Assembly: GCA_027575765.1 (NCBI GenBank)
Contig: JANBPT010000689.1
Location: 1-26,157, forward strand
From: Tieghemiomyces parasiticus
Lineage: Eukaryota > Kickxellomycota > Dimargaritomycetes > Dimargaritales > Dimargaritaceae
Direction: 5' to 3'
DNA: 26,157 nt
Shown: positions 9,590 to 19,740 of the stretch, one piece after another
Layout: each line of letters opens with the position of its first letter
Numbering within the stretch: the stretch's first letter is position 1
The notes under the pieces: model-generated
Seen by the model: the letters and a program-made list of their open reading frames with translations, nothing else
Told to the model about the DNA's origin: nothing
The model's database searches: none
Made by a program: the position numbers and the translations under genes

Positions 9590-11272
9590 ATGCGCAAGTG
9601 CAATTTCCATTTCCCGACCAACAACAAGGCCGCGGTAACCATCACCTCGGCCCTGTACGACCGGCGGGCGCTGGACTGCACGGCCCCGCTGGCCCTGGTC
9701 AACTCGCTCTCGCACCTGCACTATCTAATTAACACTTCGGCCCGGATTCGCGAGCTGGTCTCCACGGACGGCGGCTTTAACCGACTCATCCATATTCTGC
9801 GCAACACTCCGGTCCGTGTCCAGCACGTCATGAACGTGTGGAAATGGAGCCTGGCCTTCAACTGCCTGGTGGCCGCTGGTATCCGCGGCACTAAGGAGAT
9901 CCGCGTCCAGCTGGCCGAAATGGGGATCCTCAAATTTCTAATGGATATCATGGAGGCCCACCTGATCGTGTTCCGCCGGCACATGGACTTTTGTACGCCC
10001 GAGGATGCGGCTTACCGCGCGATGGTTATGCCGCCACCACCGGCGCAAGCGGTTGCGCCCAACGAACCCCGGGCCCAGCAACAACGGCCCCCACCGCCAC
10101 CAACCGTCCAGCCCCACCCGCAGGAGGTCCAGCCGGCCACGGAAGGAAACCGTGCCGCCATCGCCACGGCCCGCACTTACCACGCCCCAGCCGCCACCGG
10201 TCGCGCCATTGGCCGGCCCAACCGGGGTGCGCCGACCGAGGGAGCCCCTGACAGCGACGAGGAGGAGGAAGCCGACGAGAGTGCGGCCCAGGCCCAGGCC
10301 CGGGATATGAACCGGTTCCGCAACATGCCTGTACACTCCACGACACGGAACCGCCAGCCTCACATTGACCGTGCGCAGGCCGTCCCCGGTCGAGCGACCA
10401 CGGCCTTCGCAGCCGCTACCCTGGCGGCCAACGGCGTTCCCCGGAGTCCCGGCCGGACCGATGAGGAAGAATCGCCCTCCACTACCCAGGCCCCGGCGCA
10501 TACTCACGCTGCCGCTTCGCACGAACTGTACCACCCGACCCCTCGGCGTCCCGAAATGGGCTACGGTCGGCCGGCACGTTCGGAACTGACACCACCCCCA
10601 CAGGAGGTGCCCACGCCAGCGGTAGCCGAACCTACAGCCCCCGTCATGATGCCGGCGGCAGTGACAATGGCGGACGACCCGTCCCCGCATAACGTCATGT
10701 CGCGCCCGGAGGATGTGTTCCACTGCCTGCAGCTCCTAGGCTACATGACCAAGTACCTCGAGGTCCGTGAACATATGCACCGCGACTACGAACGAGACCT
10801 CTTCGCCGTGGTCCAGGAGTACACCCACCGCAACCAGCCACGGCACATCCGCCGGTGGGCGGCGGTGGTCATGCGCAACGGCTGCCTTAAGGACGAGGCC
10901 CCCAACGGCCTATGGCGCTGCGCCAACCTCAACTGTCTGCGCTGGGAAACTTTTACCCGCGAGTTTGCCAAGTGTCGCCAGTGCCGCAAGGCCAAGTACT
11001 GCGGTCGGCTGTGTCAGCAGGAGGCCTGGCGAACCGGGCATCAGTTTTGGTGCAACGAGGCGCAAATTGACGAGCATAATATTTTGGACGAGGAGGCCAT
11101 GCTCCGGGCAGCCACGGCCGCGTCCTTGCTGACCGCCCAGCAGGCTGCCGATCAGCCGCTGGCCGACGGGGTAGCGGTAACACAGGCCCGGGAGGGTGCG
11201 GAGGACGCCGGCGATGTGGAGGTTAATGGATTGGGTACCCCGCCTCCGGCGGAGCAGGCCACATACCTCTAG
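9590..11272 (+). CDS. MUB1: MUB1/samB-family MYND-type zinc finger protein
   Basis: Intronless, 560 residues. The N-terminus (NNKAAVTITSALYDRRALDC, then ARIRELVSTDGG and VWKWSLAFNC) matches the conserved start of fungal samB/MUB1 proteins as I know them, and this fixes the ATG at 9590. Residues about 1-130 form a helical region; residues about 145-370 are Pro/Ala/Gln/Thr-rich and probably disordered; a second conserved helical block (FHCLQLLGYMTKYLEVREHM) follows at about 375-440. The MYND zinc finger is C444-x4-C449-x12-C462-x2-C465-x5-C471-x3-C475-x8-H484-x3-C488, so all eight zinc ligands are present; the wide first pair agrees with my memory of this family. In yeast, Mub1 works with the E3 ligase Ubr2 and the E2 Rad6 to ubiquitinate Rpn4, which controls proteasome gene expression; in Aspergillus samB affects morphogenesis and septation. 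That this copy does the same is inferred from homology. The gene stands alone between long intergenic regions. Confidence 0.92.
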   Translation: MRKCNFHFPTNNKAAVTITSALYDRRALDCTAPLALVNSLSHLHYLINTSARIRELVSTDGGFNRLIHILRNTPVRVQHVMNVWKWSLAFNCLVAAGIRGTKEIRVQLAEMGILKFLMDIMEAHLIVFRRHMDFCTPEDAAYRAMVMPPPPAQAVAPNEPRAQQQRPPPPPTVQPHPQEVQPATEGNRAAIATARTYHAPAATGRAIGRPNRGAPTEGAPDSDEEEEADESAAQAQARDMNRFRNMPVHSTTRNRQPHIDRAQAVPGRATTAFAAATLAANGVPRSPGRTDEEESPSTTQAPAHTHAAASHELYHPTPRRPEMGYGRPARSELTPPPQEVPTPAVAEPTAPVMMPAAVTMADDPSPHNVMSRPEDVFHCLQLLGYMTKYLEVREHMHRDYERDLFAVVQEYTHRNQPRHIRRWAAVVMRNGCLKDEAPNGLWRCANLNCLRWETFTREFAKCRQCRKAKYCGRLCQQEAWRTGHQFWCNEAQIDEHNILDEEAMLRAATAASLLTAQQAADQPLADGVAVTQAREGAEDAGDVEVNGLGTPPPAEQATYL

Positions 11273-13347
11273 GGTTGGCCATTCACAGCACTAGACCCTT
11301 ACTGTTTTATTTTCGGTCACACCCGATTCTGCGATGGTATCCCTATTCATATCTATTCTGTTAAATGTCGGCACCGAAGGCCGTCAGAAGCGGCATTTTT
11401 GGCCCCAGCACTCAATTCAGCACTGTACGATCACAATAAATCCCAATTTGTCGTTGGTTCCCCGGCCACCGTCCCGGTTTCTCGGCGCCGCTGGTTCCCT
11501 GTTTAGGGTCGGACCTTGAAAGGTTGGGAGACAGTGCAGAATCGAAAATAGCCATAGGGTTTCCATTTGAATGGTCAAGTCTATCCCACATTGCGAGGGG
11601 CACCAGGGGCCGATGAATATTAAGGAGCCTGTCGCGTAATTTTTAGTGACCTTGCCCCAACCGACCAGGTGTAACAATGGACACCTGTGCTTCCTGGCAC
11701 ACTTCCTCTTTCCCCCCCTTCTCTTTACCACACCTTCATGTCTTTCCGACGACCTGGCCTGGACAGGAAACAGCACCCCATTGCATATTGCTTAACTCTG
11801 CAAGGAATATGGTTTATACTTCGGCACGGGAGCTTGTAGAGCCTGCGCTACCGCGATTGCCTACAATTTAAGGGTCAAGGCCTGGCACCTCAAGCCTGGT
11901 ATGTTGAAAAGAGCCACCCTCCTCCTTCAGTTTACCCTCAGCCGAGCAACGTTCTAAAATCATGGTACTCGCCGACGACGACACCCCGTGTGAATCCTAA
12001 GGTATAAGACCCTCTTTTGGTCTACTAAACCGGTATGGATATGTAATAGAATACCTGCCAAGTAACCGCATGGCAAATGATCACGGGCTCCCTGTTGGTG
12101 AGGTCATCTCTTCTAGGTGTGCCTGAGATGCGAGCCAATCAACGGACGTTGCCACGCTTAAGCCCCCAGGTAGCTTCAAGGGTCATCATTTATCCGTGGA
12201 TCGTTTAGAGTAAATACTAATGGAAAAGGGCAATGGCTGACTTTGCTTTATTGACCCATCTCCAGCATCAATATCTGTTTAGGCTTTTAGCAGCCATTGT
12301 CTACCTACTCTTTCCATGTGTATGCCTTGCCGAGGCATTAATTCTGCTGCACCACAGGCAAAAGAGCTGGCCTTGAATCACAATGGCGGGTCATAATCGT
12401 TGCCGGGCTGGGTACCTATGTTGCTCCGAGTTGAGCGTACTGTTCGGAGGAGACTTGGTCGGCAGGCAGAGATACCTCGCGCCGTGTTAACAAAAGGAAA
12501 TGGGGCCATGGTTAATCGTGAAGGAATATGGGTAAGGGGCTGTGGGAGGGGGATGATTTTCTCTGAGTTCTGCACTGCGCGCAGCTGGAGTCGTCGCCTA
12601 TGCACGTCCGGGACGGCTGCCAGACCAAGTGCTCTAGCTTCACAGCATGCCCGGCACCAGACATCCGGTTGGCGCAGGTGCTCACTCCCTTGGGGCGGCG
12701 GAGGACCCTCCCTGACCCCTCCACCATAGGACGGACCATCGTGGCGGTCGACGTCATCCGAGTCCGGCTGTTCCTCACAGACCCTAGGTAATTGGGGGGG
12801 GGTTCCGAGTTGGGAAATCCCCCCTACCCCTCACCCGTATCCTCCGTCTTGGCACTTTCCAGCATGGGGAGTCTCCGCTCTGTCGACACTTTCCCACATT
12901 TCTGCCAACGACCACCCTCTTGCACTTAAAACTTGGCACCGCCCGTGTCACCCGGCTGTACCTGACCAGCCTTTAAATGGTGCAGCCGAGACGCGCGCGT
13001 CCGTACCCGCAACCGGAACAACTATTCTTTAGCAGGCTGATAATACTGTCCATCACCTCCCTTCTCTCCTCCACCCCTATCACTTCTTCACTTTACCAAC
13101 CACTCGCCCTCTATCCTTTTTCAGCTCCGTCGGTCTCACCCTTGTCTGTTCAGGTCTCGGTATTTGTGTGTGTTCCACATGTCTATAGCGCCTTCACCCA
13201 CGTCGATTTTCCTCACTGCTCTCCCATTTCTCAATTAGAGCCTTTTCTTAGTCCGCTGTCGTCTTCCCTCCTATTGCGAGCTTACCGAGTAGACCAACAA
13301 AGTCAGTCTGACTAGACTCGGCTTGTACCTTGCACACCCGCCACGCG
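11273..13347. other. Intergenic region and 5' flank of phospholipase D
   Basis: These 2.1 kb carry no supported gene. They hold the MUB1 polyadenylation signal, a 6-bp hairpin (ATGCCT/AGGCAT, 12322-12338), a run of nine G near 12794, a TTTAAA element at 12972-12977, and a strongly pyrimidine-rich stretch at about 13040-13150 just upstream of the PLD start. Two acceptor-like sites (TTTTTCAG near 13126 and TGTTCAG near 13153) would allow a 5' UTR intron, but no partner donor was identified with confidence. Confidence 0.45.
11435..11440 (+). terminator. AATAAA polyadenylation signal of the MUB1-like gene
   Basis: Canonical signal 162 nt after the TAG at 11270-11272. Confidence 0.55.
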
Positions 13348-16300
13348 ATGGCGACCCCCCAAGCACCGGTTGCCCTCCCCCACCAGGGGCGCGAGGACTA
13401 CCCCCGCCGTCCCGGGACTGGCTACGAACTTCAGGCCATGCCTATGGGCGCTGAGAAGCCGCCGTACAGCATCCCAACTACCGCTCAGAGCGCCGATACC
13501 CTAACCCCCGGTCATAACGACGGACCTGCATTCGTGGCCCCACTCAAGTAAGTTGGCTGCAGAGCGGTCCTGGAGCCACGGCAGTGCTGCTGCCGTAGCC
13601 AGTTGCCCCCCGCAGTGACGCGTTTTGGGAACGAACACCAGAAACTCGGTCCATTCAAAGGCCAGAGCGGAGACTCGATGGTGACCGTCGCATAATTATT
13701 TTTTTGCCATCCATCAGCCCTTGCACCCCGCCCAAGCCCAAGGGTCCCTGCTCCCCAGCATTGATGGACTACAGCTCCGCTCCTCGTAGAATACTAACCT
13801 TAGCTGAGCCACTCTACCTGCCCCAACTCACCGTGGTACGGCACACCTTTTTTCTCCTACCGCGACATTTATCAGAAACGAATCCGACATGGTCGCACAG
13901 CCCCGTCAGAGTGCCAAAAAGTCATCTTTCGCGGACCTGGCCAACTTCTGGCGCGGGGGCCGTCGAACTCGCCATCACCCATCATCACCCGAGCTAAGCC
14001 AGACCGCACCCCGGGCCATACCCGACCCCTCGCCTCTTCAGCACGCTCCGACCTCGATCAGCCAGCAAATGGATGCGACCGAGACCGCATCGGGTGCGGC
14101 AACGCCGTCCACTCCGACCGGTCGCGGTACTCAGCGTCACCATCGTAAGCAAGGCCGCCACCGCCAGCCCGGTACCACCTGGTCGTCCACCCTAGCCCGG
14201 CTACGTGAGCGCGAGAACACTGGCCGGTCACAGGGCGACGGCCCCAGTTCCTCCACCGAGGAGGGTGCCGCCAATTCTGGCGAGGTCAATCCGAACCGGG
14301 CCCGGTTGCGTCAGAGTCTGCAGCGCGCCGTGCGCAAGGCCAACGCCTTCCGGGTGTCTACTCGTCGCCGCCGCGACGGCCACCTCAAGAGCGTCAACAA
14401 CCAAAACACCGCGTTCCCTCTGCTAGGCAGCGCCATGATCGTGCCCATTTACTTTCTGCAGCGTGACGAGCACGGATGGAAACCTCCACCCATCATCTGG
14501 GAGGCTATGCGCCTGTCGGTGACCGACTCTGACGTGGAACAAGAACAGCAGACCCACTTCACCTTCCGTATCGAACTTGAGTACGGCGACGTCAAGTGGG
14601 TGGTCTACCGCCGTTTCTCGGAGTTCCTACGCCTGCACTACCTCCTGACCCTTCGCTACTATCAGGGAAAGATCCCCGAGCTACCGAGCCTACCCTCCCA
14701 GGTCAACTATGCCTTCGAGGCCGCCAAGATTTACCACAACGACCAGGAGCGCACCCGCCGTCGCCGTGACGCCGCCCAAGGCCGTCGCGCCGCCCTCGAG
14801 AACTACCTGTTATCCCTACTGAAGGTGATGAACATGCGTGTGTCGTACGAGCTCTGCGCCTTCCTCGAACTGAGCGCCGTGTCCATTACCAAGGATCTCG
14901 GGTGGAAGGGCAAGGAGGGCTTTCTGGACCAAAAAGTGCAGCGTTTGATCAAGGACGGTTGCTTCGCCATGTGTCAGCGTAGTCGTTGGCGGTCCAAGTG
15001 GCTGTTGGTGCGCGACTCCTTCGTGGCCGTGTGCGACACCCTTGGCGACACTTCCCCCTCCGATGTGTTTCTGGCCGACCCGAGCTTCGAGGTGCGCCAG
15101 TACCATACCCCGCTAGGCCATAACCCGCTGCACCCGTACCGCCTGTCCCTGCTGAACTCCAAGCGGCGCATCGAGCTACGTGGGGAGAGCGCCAAGCAGA
15201 TGAACGAGTGGTACGAGAGCCTACAGCACATCAAGCTCAACTCGCCCTGGGCCCAGCCCCACCGCTTCGAATCCTTCGCCCCGATCCGCGAGAACACGCA
15301 TGCCACCTGGTACGTGGATGGCCAGCAGTACTTCTTTGCCCTGTCCGAGGCCCTGCGTCACGCTAAGGAGACCATCTTCATCGAAGACTGGTGGCTCAGC
15401 CCAGATATTTACCTGCGCCGCCCACCTGCTGAAAACGAAGAGTTTCGCCTCGACCGCCTGCTGTACCGCAAGGCCGAGGAAGGTGTGGTCATCTACATTG
15501 TGGTGTACAAGGAGGTCACGGTGTCCCTTCCGCTCAACTCTCTGTGGACCAAGAAGGCTCTGCGCACACTCCACCCCAACATTCACGTGCAGCGCCACCC
15601 GGACCACCTGCCGGGCGGGACCTTCTACTGGGCTCACCACGAAAAGATCGTGGTAATTGACTCCAACGTGGCCTTCATCGGCGGCCTGGATCTCTGCTAC
15701 GGCCGGTACGACACCCATGCCCACCGCCTCGCCGATTACACTCCGCAGGTACCGCGCCCCGACGGCCGCGGAAATGAGTGCATCCGGCCCCTGATGTTCC
15801 CCGGCCAGGACTTCAACAATGCTCGCATTAAGGACTTTGCCAACGTGGAGAGGGATTTTTTCCCGCTGATCCCGCGCGAGCGCTCTCCGCGCATGCCCTG
15901 GCACGACGTGCACATGGGTATGGTGGGGCCCGCCGCCCGCGACGTGGCCCGCCACTTCATCGAGCGGTGGAACTTTATCAAGTCGAGTAAGGCCCAGCAG
16001 CGGTCGTCCCTACCGTACCTCATGCCCAAGGGCGAGTACGTGAGCACCCGCGCCGACTTTGATTTCCGTGGAACCTGTCGCACTCAGATCCTGCGCAGCA
16101 GCGCCCAATGGAGCATGGGTATCCAGCGCGAGCGGTCCATCTTCACCGCCTACGCCGACCTCATCAGCACCGCCCAGCACTTTGTGTACATTGAGAACCA
16201 GTTTTTCATCACCTCAGCCAAAGACGACCCCAGCCATGAGGTCAAGAATCTGGTGGGCAAGGCGCTAGTGGACCGGATTGCGCGCGCTCACCACGAGGGC

Positions 16301-19300
16301 ACCAAATTCCGTGCCATTATCATCATCCCGCTTATGCCGGCCTTCGCAGGGGACATCAACGCCGGAAACGCCGCCACCCTGCGCCTGGTAGTGTCGTGGC
16401 AGTACCAGTCCATTAGTCGCGGAGCTCACTCGATTATGGGCCAGCTGCGGGCCCAGGGCGTGCCCAACCCCGAAGAGTACATTTCGTTCTACAGTCTCCG
16501 CAACTATGACGTAATCAACTGGCGCCCCAATGCCGGGCTCACCCGGTGTGCCAACGACGTTGCCGCCGCGCTGCCCACATCACCCAACCCGGCCGCATCC
16601 TCGAAGCCCAGCGCCCCATCGCCCACTGAGGGCAGCAATGGTCCGGCGTCCCTTGACCCTCAGGTGATGCCAACCGTCACTGGTGACGAACCTGCTGAAA
16701 ATCCGTCCGGCGGACACGGGAAGGGTGACCCGGGTCTGGCTGGCGGAAATGGGTCCGGTGCCGCTGGTGTGAGCGTGGGACGCAATCCGGTGAAGTTGGG
16801 CGGTGAGGCGGCCAACGAAGTCATGAAGGCCGGGAACGTTCCCCCTAACCGCGAGAAGCCGACGCCTCGCCAAAAGTCCGGAAAGGTCCCGGCCAACTCT
16901 CGCAAATCTCCCGAGTACCCGCCGACCAGCCTGCCCGATGCTGAAATCTTCGAAATGATGCGCCGAGAGCGTAGCAAACAGATTCGTCACGCCGAGTTTT
17001 TGGCCTGGCAGCGCGAGGAGGCCGAGGCAGGGTCCGTTGGTGAAGATCCAGACGGCGAACACCCTCACCACCAGCCCCGGCGTACCAAACCGTCTATCGG
17101 AGAGATCCTAAAACCGCGCACCCTTGACCCAGCTTGGGTCGAGAAAGTCCTACCGTCCAACCCACCCATCTTGGCCGCCCCGCCACCGGAGAAACAGCGC
17201 GCCCCACTGCGCTTGGATAATTTTGATCTCGAGTTGCCTGTCAACGATGCCAATATCGACGAGAAGCGCCAGGTTGAGTACCTCCGACACATGGCTGACC
17301 AGCCCCTGCTGGCCACCCGTGCTCGTGTCCTGGATGATCTTCCGGAGGCCCCTGATGCCCACCTGGTGGCCCGGCCGTCCGACTACCCACGCGCCCGTAA
17401 CACCAACCGGGAACCTGACGCCGTCGATTTGCAGTCGGCTAGCGGCGGGGGCGGCGACCTCACCGACGATGAGGAAACCCGTCACCTGAGGAGCAGCGTC
17501 ACCGAGCGGGCGACGGGTGGTCATCGTCACCATCTTCATCAACCTCACCACCTCCCCCACGCCCGTAACTTCCGTCATCCGCGGTACGGTCGGAACGCCG
17601 CGGGTACGGCTGGGCCGGGACTGACCAGCGACAGCGACAATGATTCGTTCGTATCCGCTCGCGACAGTTACAGTACCTCCAGCAGCAGCAGCAGTGCCAG
17701 CAGTAGTGACGAGGCTCGCGAAGAGGCTGACAGTACCGACGAGATTAATGAGGTGGACGCGTCCCACCGCCGCTCTCGCCGTAACCATCCACCGCGCTAC
17801 CGCCAGAATAGCAAGGACCCCCGCCGTATCAACCGGCGTAGCTCATCGTTCGGATCTGACTCCCCAGCACGCGCCTGGCTCCCCGGCCGTCTGGCCGATC
17901 ACGCCGAGCAACTCTTCCGACCACCTCGCTCCAAGGACCGTACTGACGCCCGCCGCCGTAACTACTCTCGTCCGGAGTTGCAGGATCTGGACCACTACCC
18001 GACCCAGTCCAGCCGACCATTGGGGACCCCACCTAACGGGCGTGCTGAGGCCGACATTGGCCCAACCGAGGCGGAGCCCGAAGTCGCGGAGCCTCCTAGC
18101 CCCGGCGCTGAGCTGGAAGCCCTACGCCGCAAGTTCCCCATCGAGGACCCTAACCTGGTCACCAGCCACGTGTCGTTTGAGGAGATGATGTTTATGCGCG
18201 AGAAGTGGCTGGCCGAGAACCCCGACACTGATCTGACGGAGCAAGACATCTTTGGTAACATTGAGATGCTCAAGCAGATCGTGACGGAGCAGGTGTACAT
18301 CCACTGCAAGCTGCTAATAGTGGACGACCGGAGGGTAATCATGGGGTCAGCCAACATTAACGACCGGTCCATGCTGGGCGACCACGACTCGGAAATTGCC
18401 ATTCTGGTCGAAGACCAGGCCCAAGTGGAGACCACCATGGACGGCAAACCCTACCAGGCGGCCAAGTTTGCGCACACCCTGCGGACCTACCTCTGCAAGG
18501 AACACCTGGGCCTCCTGTCCGGAACCGATATGGACGCCATCCACAAGGAGGAGCTGGAGATTATCGAACGGTACCTGCAGAAGGAGGTCCCTGCTGCCGC
18601 ATCGCCGTCCTCTCCGGATCCAGCCCAGCGTTTGTCGGCCGCGTCATCTACCGGGGGTTCTGCCAATAGCCCACCATCGGTGGACCACCTGTCGGACTCG
18701 TCGTTGCCCAACCAACGGTCCCGCGAGAAGCAGCCGGCCACCGGGGCTGACGAATATGTGGGCGGTCACGCAGAGGTTACCGGCGACACGGTTGACGCCG
18801 CCCCGGGAAGCTCGGGCTGGTCACCTGACCGTCTCGGCGGCGACTCGCACCAGATTGGATCCAGTCGTAGCCGACGGGGCAGTCATGCTCAGTCTACAGC
18901 CTCCACGAACGCCACCGCAGCCCAGCTGACCGATGGCAAGCCCAATGCACTGCACATCCCAGGGGCTACCGAACAGCTTGATTCGGATACCAAACGGTCC
19001 CACGACGACCTGGTAGCCGACCCCCTGAGCGACCACTTTTTCCGCGAGAACTGGGTGGCCACCGCCCGCCAGAACACCCAAACCTACCGCGACGTGTTTA
19101 AGTGCGTGCCTGACGACACCATCGCCAACTGGGCGGCCTACAAGGGCTTCGTGCCCAACCACGTCCTCGCCGGTCATGCCATCATGGATGGTCGCAGTCA
19201 CGAGGAGGTCATGGATAAACTCAAGGCGGTCAAGGGCCACCTCGTTGTCTTCCCACTCAACTTCCTCCAGGAGGAGAACTTGAGTGCCGCTAGCATGAGC

Positions 19301-19336
19301 GCTGAATATGTTGTACCGCTCAAGGTGTTTATCTAA
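13348..19336 (+). CDS. PLD1: Phospholipase D1 (PX-PH-PLD), spliced from two exons
   Basis: Proposed as join(13348..13547, 13876..19336), 1886 residues. The enzyme hydrolyses phosphatidylcholine to phosphatidic acid and choline at membranes; the yeast homologue is Spo14. Order (spliced numbering): a PX phosphoinositide-binding domain at about 249-401 with RRFSEF near 312; a PH domain at about 424-520; the catalytic region from about 531 (IFIEDWWLSPDIYLRRP), with HKD1 H655-x-K657-x4-D662 (HEKIVVID), YIENQFF, and HKD2 H1543-x-K1545-x4-D1550 (HCKLLIVD) followed by GSANINDRS. Both catalytic motifs are intact. Two insertions stand out: about 510 residues of low complexity before HKD2 (about 966-1475) and a Ser/Gly-rich stretch of about 130 residues after it. 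The C-terminus (PLNFLQEENL, ending VPLKVFI) is of the normal PLD1 type. Exon 1 adds 71 residues in front of a second in-frame ATG at 13889; that ATG alone would still give a full PX-PH-PLD protein of 1815 residues. The family is certain, the first exon is likely. Confidence 0.92.
13548..13875 (+). other. Intron 1 of phospholipase D (328 nt, phase 2)
   Basis: The donor is a perfect GTAAGT at 13548, the acceptor is TTTATCAG ending at 13875 behind a pyrimidine tract (CCTTTTTTCTCCTAC), and a perfect TACTAAC branch site lies at 13791-13797. Splicing joins AA to A and keeps the frame exactly into the PLD coding region. The unspliced message stops at once (TAA inside GTAAGT). A competing acceptor at 13615 (CCCCCCGCAG) would give a 68-nt intron, but it leads into a different frame that ends near 13997. 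Confidence 0.7.
16571..18100 (+). other. Coding low-complexity insertion between the HKD motifs of PLD1
   Basis: About 510 codons separate the end of the first catalytic half (LRNYDVINWRP) from the block leading into HKD2. The stretch is Pro/Ser/Asp/Arg-rich. It contains a His cluster (HRHHLHQPHHLPHARNFRHP, near 17522-17580), a Ser run encoded by an AGC/AGT repeat near 17680-17705, and arginine-serine sites such as RRSSSF. The frame stays open with the same codon bias as the flanks, so it is treated as coding and not as an unspliced intron. Confidence 0.75.
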
Positions 19337-19572
19337 TTTTCGTTACTCTTTCTCTAATGCGTGTTTTTACAAAAGGGAATTAGTGTTACCGTACCCTTTC
19401 GATGGCTTCCTTAGTTATTAATGTCACCCTTCTATATTAACATCACCCCTCTCTTTTCCGTTTGTATCTCGGACCCCTGATTTTATGTGCATTGTTTGTG
19501 CCCTTATACCTGCTGAGTTTCATTAGTGGTTTTGCGCCCTCCTACGGCTTGCAAGAGGACGTCTCATGTATC

Positions 19573-19594
19573 CCTCTCTCTCTCTTTCTCTCTC
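19573..19594. repeat. CT microsatellite
   Basis: A 22-nt stretch made almost entirely of CT steps, in the 3' flank of PLD1 directly before its AATAAA. Confidence 0.8.
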
Positions 19595-19599
19595 GCCTT

Positions 19600-19605
19600 A
19601 ATAAA
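19600..19605 (+). terminator. AATAAA polyadenylation signal of PLD1
   Basis: Canonical signal 264 nt after the TAA at 19334-19336. Confidence 0.55.
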
Positions 19606-19718
19606 CGCATCTGTATGTGAATATTTTTATTTTATCTTTACCATTGTCATTAGATACGGGTTGGCCTTTGTTGAGAGTGAAGCCCTCAGCGTGTCTACCC
19701 TATGGTCGGTGCGTTCAC

Positions 19719-19728
19719 TTTATTTATT
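19719..19728 (-). terminator. Overlapping AATAAA signals of the TMF1-like gene
   Basis: On the minus strand two overlapping AATAAA copies lie only 12-17 nt beyond the TAG at 19741-19743, implying a 3' UTR of a few tens of nucleotides. Confidence 0.55.
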
Positions 19729-19740
19729 TTTTACTCACCG

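Larger units (their letters stand above)
19337..19740. other. Tail-to-tail intergenic region between PLD1 and TMF1
   Basis: Contains the 3' UTRs of both convergent genes, a CT-rich microsatellite at 19573-19594, and polyadenylation signals for each strand. No gene is seen. Confidence 0.6.

Noticed and set aside
12322..12338. 6-bp hairpin ATGCCT/AGGCAT
   Set aside because: Too short to mean anything without conservation or a neighbouring transcript.
13616..13997. Alternative second exon behind exon 1 of PLD1, using the acceptor at 13615
   Set aside because: It gives a frame of about 128 residues that overlaps the PLD1 coding region out of frame, with poor codon bias, and no good second donor leads back into PLD1. 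The acceptor at 13875 restores the PLD1 frame directly.
14816..15955. Long minus-strand ORFs opposite PLD1
   Set aside because: They are antisense shadows of a well-conserved coding region and show no independent motifs.
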